A DNA stretch of 64,000 nucleotides. Source: Aselliscus stoliczkanus (lineage: Eukaryota; Chordata; Mammalia; Chiroptera; Hipposideridae). Positions 58,200 through 64,000 of the stretch are shown in pieces; the first letter of the stretch is position 1; the number at the start of each line of letters is the position of its first letter. The position numbers were made by a program, and so were the translations under genes. The stretch lies in NCBI GenBank assembly GCA_033961575.1, contig CM066727.1, positions 3,434,001 to 3,498,000 on the forward strand, given 5' to 3'. The notes below the pieces were generated by a model, which saw only the letters and a program-made list of their open reading frames with translations, had not been told where the DNA came from and did no database searches.

Positions 58200-58420
58200 A
58201 ATGCAGCAACTGTCAGGGAGTGCTAACCATGTCAAGTACCATGGGAAGTGCTTTATGTGCACAGTCTGCCTATAAAACAGTTTGGTAAAGATGGGCCATT
58301 TCTATCTCCTTTTATAGATGATGAAAACACAGCTTGGAAGGATCTGGAATCTTGACCATGTCTACAGGCTCAGGAAGGGCAGAGCTGTGATTCAGATATA
58401 CAAGTAGACTGCCTGCCCCA
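58200..58420 (-). mobile_element. MIR SINE relic, inverted
   Basis: AAGTACCATGGGAAGTGCTT, TATGTGCACAGTCTGCC, ATCTCCTTTTATAGATGATG and AAAACACAGCTTGGAAGGAT, then GGGCAGAGCTGTGATTCAGA, are the inverted MIR order. Confidence 0.72.
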
Positions 58421-58479
58421 GGAGCCTGAGAGTTCAAACAGCACAAGGTACTGCCTATCAAGCAGGTACAGGTAAGAAT

Positions 58480-59690
58480 GGGCTAATCCACAAACAACAA
58501 TTGCTGGAGAGGATGTGGAGAAAAGGGAACCCTCGTGCACTGTTGGTGGGATTGCAGATTGGTGCAGCCACTATAGAAAACTGTATAGAGGTTCCTCAAA
58601 AAATAAAAAATAGAACTACCTTATGACCCAGCAATTCCACTCCTGGGTATTTATCCAAGGAAATCCAAAACATTAATTCAAAAAATATCTGCACCCTTAT
58701 GTTTACTGCAGTGCTATTCACAATAACCAAGACATGGAAACAACTGAAATGCCCATCAATAGACGATTGCATAAAAACATTGTGCTACATTTATACAATG
58801 GAGTATTACTCTGCCATAAAAAGAATGAAATCTTACCATTTGCAGAAACATGGATGGACCTCGGGAATATTATGCTGAGTGAAATAAGTCAGACTGAGAA
58901 AGACAAATATTAATACCGTATGATCTCACTTATATGTGGCATATAAAGAACAGAATAAATGAGCAAAGAAAACAGAAATAGACTATTCATAGACACAGAG
59001 AACAAACTGATGGTTGCCAGATGGGAGAGGGGTTTGGCTAAAAAGGTGAAGGGATTACTAAGTACAAATTGGCAGATTCCAAATAGTTATGGGGGTGTAG
59101 AATACAGTATAGGGAATATAATCAATAATGTTGTAAAGACTGTAGAGTGATGGATGGGTGCTGGACTTATTATTGGGGGAACACTTCATAGATTATGTAA
59201 ATTCCTAATCGCTGTGCTGTACACCTGAAACTATTAATAATATTGAATGTCAACTATAATTTTTAAAAATACATGTATACAGTACTGCCAAAAATGTATA
59301 CACATTTTAAGAAAGGAAAACAGTATTAAAATTGTAATACTCAATATATACAGATAACAAAAGAGGAACACAAGTCACGTTTGACATCTGCAGTTACAAG
59401 AGGTGCTCAAAGTGGTTCCTATCAGCGTCCAGACACTTCTGATTACAGCAAACTATGGCTTGAGCAATGTTGACCAAAGTGTCCACTTGTACACATTTTT
59501 TGGCACCCCTGGTATAGTCACAGGATCTAAAGTACAGTTTGGGGAATATAGTTAATAATGTTGTAAAAACTATGTATAGTGTCTGATGGGTACTAGACTT
59601 ATGAGGGGATCACTGCATAAATTATATAAATATCTAACCACTGTGCTGTATACCTGGAACTAATATAAAATAATACTGAATGTCAAAAAA
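58480..59690 (+). mobile_element. L1 LINE 3' end with tandem 3' UTR blocks and a MITE
   Basis: Classic L1 ORF2-end text: TGCTGGAGAGGATGTGGAGA, CACTGTTGGTGGGATTGCAG, TTATGACCCAGCAATTCCAC, CTGCAGTGCTATTCACAATA, GGAGTATTACTCTGCCATAA and ATTATGCTGAGTGAAATAAG. The 3' UTR block (GGGAATATAATCAATAATGT ... GCTGTGCTGTACACCTGAAA) appears twice, at about 59110-59260 and 59540-59680, with a MITE between. The second block ends in a short A/G-rich tail. It is the best preserved L1 piece in the window but is 5'-truncated and stop-bearing. Confidence 0.88.
59280..59512 (+). mobile_element. Mariner-type MITE, family A copy 3 (most complete)
   Basis: The left end CAGTACTGCCAAAAATGTAT, ACACATTTTAAGAAAGG and the right end TACACATTTTTTGGCACCCC are inverted copies. 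TA lies outside both ends (59278-59279 and about 59513). The interior AAGAGGTGCTCAAAGTGG, CAGCGTCCAGACACTTCTG reads like untranslated or coding remnants of a mariner. It sits between two L1 3' UTR blocks. Confidence 0.88.
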
Positions 59691-59999
59691 AAGGGGGGCT
59701 AATCAAGAGAAATACAAGAGTGCTCAGAGAAAGGAGTGAGATTAGATGCGGCCATCATAGCAGGCACCTTAAAGGTGGGCTGTACCTGTCTCTCTTCTTC
59801 CCCATCACATTTTTCCTCAAGATGGTTTCACTTTTAGATAATTTATTTTATTGTTTCAATTCTACTTGTTTCCTTCAAAGTGCCATCACTCCTCACCTTT
59901 TCCTCTCCTCTGGACTAATAAAAATGGCATAAAACAAAAGAAATAAAGTTAGTGACCTGGAAACAGGCATTTACATAGTTGATCAGACATTAATTACTA
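59691..59999. other. Unassigned spacer
   Basis: No gene recognised. Confidence 0.5.
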
Positions 60000-60110
60000 A
60001 AGCTGTCCCACCAATGGTGATAATCCTTTTCCCCATTTTACAAACGAAACCAGAGATAGCTACACATATGGAACCAGCTCGATTTGAGGTGCAATTCAGT
60101 GGCTACCATG
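60000..60110 (-). mobile_element. MIR-like relic, inverted
   Basis: GGTGATAATCCTTTTCCCCA, TTTTACAAACGAAACCAGAG and ACACATATGGAACCAGC follow the inverted MIR core order. Confidence 0.6.
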
Positions 60111-61251
60111 ATACCTAGAAATGAAACTGCTGAATTATACAGTAAAAATATGTTTGTTTTTGTAAGAAATTGCCCAACTTCTGTACCAAGTGCCCACAGC
60201 ATTATAAATAGTCACTGGCAATCTGTGAAATTTCCAGCTGCTCACATCTTCACAGCACTTGGTATTGTCAGTATTTTTAATGTTAGTCATTCTTATGGGG
60301 TGTAACGGTATCTCACTGTACTCGTAGTATTACATAACCTATATATATTTAAAATGCATAACACTATGAGTTTTGACTATGTATACACTTGGGAAACCAT
60401 AATCATAATTCAAAGAACATTTCTGTCATCCCCCAAATTTTCTTGTGCCCTTTGCAATCTGTATCTACTTTCACCCCCATTCTCATTCACCCCCTTTCCC
60501 AGGCAACTACAGTCCTATCCCTGTCACTAGAGGTTAGCTTCCACTTCCTAGACTTCCATATAAATGGAATCAAACAGGATGTGCACTTATTTCGCCTAGC
60601 CTCTTTCACTCAGAATAATTATTTTCCTTCTTTTGGGGGTAATTGTTTATAGGTGCCATGACTTTCTGACGAATTGCCTACTATATAATTATGGAATGTG
60701 CTTCGCAAAACCAGAATATATTCCCAGTAAGAAGTATACTCTGTCTGATATAAATGCAGCTTTCTCATGATTCCTCTTTGCATTGGTATATATCTTTTTC
60801 ATCCTGTAATGATTCATCTAACTGTATTTTAAATAAATATAATCTGTTTTTCTGGCAGGTATATAGTTGGGTTCCCCTTTTTAATCTAACCCGTCTGTAA
60901 TTGGAGTGTTATATTATTTATATTTTATACTATTATTGATATGGTGGGGTTTAAATTTACCATGTTGATATTTGTTTTGATTTGTGCCTTCTGAACTGCA
61001 TTCTACTTTATTTCTGCTCTCTTTGGATTTAGTCATTTTGATGATTCCCTTTTCTTTGTGTTATTGTTTTACCAACCATATTTCCTTGTTTAATTTTTTA
61101 GTGGTTGTTCTAGGATTTACAATATATTTCATTAACCTATCACAGCATACTTTTAAATGATATTATACCTTTTTATTAAAACATAAGATGCCTACAGCAG
61201 TATACACATACATATATTTTCCACTCTCAGCTTTTATATAATTTTTGGCAT

Positions 61252-61358
61252 TTTTTTTTTTTTTGGAGGGCAGTGTCACTGGCCCTCATACGTGGGACCG
61301 AACTGGGGCCGCTGGTTTCCCAAACCAGCGTTTAACCACGGCGACACTCGGCCGGCCC
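61252..61358 (-). mobile_element. Short tRNA-derived SINE, inverted
   Basis: Poly-T at 61252-61264, then GAGGGCAGTGTCACTGGCCC, GGGACCGAACTGGGGCC, AACCAGCGTTTAACCACGGC and CTCGGCCGGCCC. The target copies ATTTTTGGCAT (61241-61251) and ATTTTTTGGCAT (61359-61370) differ by one T. It lies inside the inverted L1. Confidence 0.94.
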
Positions 61359-61710
61359 ATTTTTTGGCATACTTTTACTACTGTTTATCCTAGGAACCAT
61401 ATAGGAAACATTATGGTTATTTTTGTTTGAAATAGTAAGTTGTTTTAAAAGAAATTTTAAAATTAAGAGAATATCACATATTACCATATTCAGAAACTTT
61501 CATTCTTTGGTTTAGATTGAAGTTTCCATAATATACAATTTTCATCTTGCCTGAATAACTTTATTAATATTTCTTAACAGTACAAGTGCACTGATGACAA
61601 ATTATCATAAATTTTGTTTATCTTAAAAGTGATTATTTCACATAATGTTGATGGATATTCTAACTACACACAGAATTCAAGAATGACTGCATGTGTGTAT
61701 GTGCATGTAT

Positions 61711-61712
<2 letters not shown>

Positions 61713-61743
<31 letters not shown>
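61713..61743 (+). repeat. (GT)n microsatellite
   Basis: About 15 GT units preceded by ATGTGTGTATGTGCATG. Confidence 0.93.
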
Positions 61744-61747
<4 letters not shown>

Positions 61748-62700
61748 ATGTGTTTCACTTACTGGGGTTTCAGTGAGATTCTTGAATCTGTGGGCTTATT
61801 GTTTGAATCAAGTTTGGAAAATTTGGTAACTATTCTTTCCATGTTTTCCTGCTTTCCCACTCTGTGACTTCACTTATGCAGAGGTTACAGTGCTTGATAT
61901 TTCCCATTGTTTCCTGAAATTCTTTTCTTTCTTCCTTCCATCCTGCCTTCCTTCCTTTTCTTTCCTTTATTTTTATTTATTTATTGTTCAAATTTTGGTT
62001 TCTTCCTTGTTGTGCCTCATCTTAAGTAATTTCTATTTTAATGTCTTCAAGATCACTAATTTTTATTTCTTCTGTGATGTCAACTCAGCTGTTAATATCA
62101 TCCAATGATATTTTCATTTCATTATTGTAGCTTTCACCTCCTGAAATTCCATTTGGTTCTTTTTTTAATCTCACATTTAACTCTTTACGTTCCTATTTTC
62201 CGGTAAATCCTTGAATACATGAATCATAACTGCATGTATTTTCAATTCCTTATCTCCTAGATTATCTTTTATTTCTAGTTCTATTTTTAATAACTGATTT
62301 TTCTCCTAAATATTTGTCTCATTTTCCTGCTTCTTCATGTGTCCATTAATTTTTTGTTACATACTTGACTTTTTTATGTTTTTGAAAGTAGGATTTTGTT
62401 GTATTTTTCAGGAGTATTGTATGTTGTTCTGTAAGGCACTTATCTGAGTTACTTGCAGATAAGTTTGATTCTATCAAACCTTGTTTCTGTGCTTTTTCTA
62501 ACAGGGCTAGCTAGAGTGGCCTGCCTTATAGCCTTACTGGACACTTTTAGGGTGTATCCATACTGGGAGCTCTATGGAATCTCTCTTGTAGCAAAAAAGT
62601 CTCTCTATTCAGGCTCATTAGAATTTGAATAACACCTCACCCTGTGTGATCTCTAGGAATTTTTTTGTCTCACAGTTCCTTTGTAATCTTTCTTTCCTAG

Positions 62701-64000
62701 AAATTCTTTTGCCCACTGACTTTAGATCTTGGGCTAAGATTTAAAGATTCGTAGTTAGACAAACACGCAGTGGGGCCACCGATAAAGATTTCCGCACCAA
62801 CTTTTTTCTGAATCGCTTCCTTTTCTTAGGCACTCTAGTCTGTAGATGAAGTCACTTACGACTTCCTGTTATCCATTGGAGTACAGTTCCTGGTACCACA
62901 TTCCAGAACTTGCCTCCAGGCAGAAAGCACAGAGGGGCCGTGAACATCTTGTTTGCTTCCTTTCCATCAAGGCTCATGACCCTGTTTGCCGTTATCCAAT
63001 ATCAGAAAATAACTCTTCCCTGCAGTTTTCTAGTTGTCTGTGAGGGGAGATTAATTCCAGACCTATTTCTCCCATGTGTGCAAAGCATGGGCTTCGAGAT
63101 ACAGTTTTAAAGTTAAATAAAAATTCTCCTGAGCACTATTTTAAAAATTGCATCTGATGGTCTACGTGATTATAATATACTGAGTTTTTGAATGCTTGGA
63201 TCATAGTATCAAATGGTAAGTTAAATGATCATATTCAAAATTTGTGATATATATCCGAAAGTACTTATAAATAATAAGAGAACATTTTAAGATAAATTTC
63301 AAAGTCAATGTAAGGATGAATCATTCTATATAAGCTTTTCATGTTTTAAAGATCTATATTCTATTGAAAAACACATGAAAATATACTTTATAGGAAACAC
63401 CACATCTGGAATAAAAGAAATACAGGAAGAAAGGCTTCTCTAGTTTTCTTTCCACTAGAGCAAAGTTCCAAAAATTGTATTTCATAGTTAACACTCTTTT
63501 CATTTAAAATATATGTCTTCACTTTTAGAGAACTAAAGATATAATTAATAAAAATACTTGGGAAGAATAAGAATTGCTCAACAAGACACTAATTGAAATG
63601 TTATACATAGCAACCCACAAACACAGAAAATCCAATCAGATTGTGCTTACATGTACAGTTATCTAGAGCTGCAGTTCTCAGCCAGGAAGCACGGTGTTCA
63701 TTAAAAAAAAAATTATTCAATGACATTTATTAAAGCACGAAGATTTTATCCAAAGAATACTATCATGGCATGTATAGAGACCATCACTATGGGATTTTGC
63801 ATTGGGGGAGAGATTGGCTCAACGCTGATTACACATGGACAAGTGGGGATTTATAGGCAAGGGGAAGGGTGGGAGTTGGCAGATATAAAATTACTGAGAG
63901 GAAGTATCAGCAGTAAGGGGAGCTTCTGGCTAAATTGACCTAATGAGGTCCTTACTGAAGACAGGCCAAGGGGATCAGACATCTCCTGGGGATGGTGTGG
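62701..64000. other. Unassigned spacer to the window edge
   Basis: No gene. The first 400 bp may continue the inverted L1. The last 280 bp (from about 63720) differ in texture, with GGGGATTTATAGGCAAGGGG, AGGTCCTTACTGAAGACAGG and GGGGATCAGACATCTCCTGG, and may be the start of a repeat cut by the edge. A 72-codon frame there has no domain. Confidence 0.45.

Larger units (their letters stand above)
60111..62700 (-). mobile_element. Long old L1 LINE, inverted, SINE-split
   Basis: The plus strand shows inverted L1 text: GGGGTGTAACGGTATCTCAC near 60298, TAAATGGAATCAAACAGGAT and CACTCAGAATAATTATTTTCC near 60560-60630, GATATGGTGGGGTTTAAATT near 60938, ATGTTGATGGATATTC near 61643, and the ORF1/5'-side phrase CTGAAATTCCATTTGGTTCT near 62140. 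Pieces from different L1 regions follow one another with gaps, so this may be more than one copy. It may extend toward 63110. No frame is intact. Confidence 0.6.

Overview
This window looks like mammalian nuclear DNA with no recognisable protein-coding gene, structural RNA gene or CpG-island promoter. The longest open frames lie in CA repeats, a 39-bp tandem repeat or old retroelements and behave as chance ORFs. It reads as a gene desert or the inside of a very large intron. The most likely source is a bat of the horseshoe/leaf-nosed group (Rhinolophoidea). Its dominant young repeat is a tRNA-derived SINE with a GGCCGGCCGAGTGGCGCGG-type head, and its longer forms end in a CCCCAATTCCCCAATAAAA-type tail, which I associate from memory with rhinolophoid SINEs. 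Young-looking mariner and MITE DNA transposons also fit a bat. The species assignment is inference and no database was searched.

Layout. 1-3.9 kb: old L1 3' sequence (+) cut by a SINE and a MaLR-type LTR, then a 540-bp CA-rich array and a second L1 3' UTR. 4-7.3 kb: mostly unassigned, with MIR, L2 and one SINE. 7.3-10.3 kb: a SINE of a second type, an inverted L1 piece, and an L1 3' UTR split by a GC-rich block. 10.3-20 kb: largely unassigned, with two copies of one mariner-type MITE, a long SINE, an 81-bp mariner deletion derivative and an inverted L1 3' end. 20.4-29.6 kb: about 9 kb of L1 pieces in one orientation. Inside them sits a nested stack: a near full-length mariner split by a SINE, and an internally deleted Tigger1 split by another SINE.

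29.6-43 kb: mostly unassigned, with several microsatellites, a (TG)n(CG)n tract, L2 and MIR relics, a short SINE at 36.1 kb and a long SINE at 41 kb. 43-46.5 kb: an old L1 5'/ORF2 piece, a MaLR-type LTR and a short SINE. 46.5-50.4 kb: unassigned. 50.4-52.5 kb: an L1 3' region split by a long SINE. 53.75-54.07 kb: an almost invariant eight-copy 39-bp minisatellite. 55-64 kb: a 79-bp hAT-type MITE, L2 and MIR relics, L1 3' ends with a mariner-type MITE, and a long inverted L1 with a SINE.

No genes act together here. What the window does record is a relative chronology: old L1, L2, MIR and MaLR copies were invaded by mariner, Tigger and hAT elements, and SINEs landed in several of these last. 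Many SINEs keep clear target-site duplications, which supports the insertion boundaries directly from the sequence. Family names of the ancient repeats rest on remembered consensus features and need a repeat-library search to confirm.
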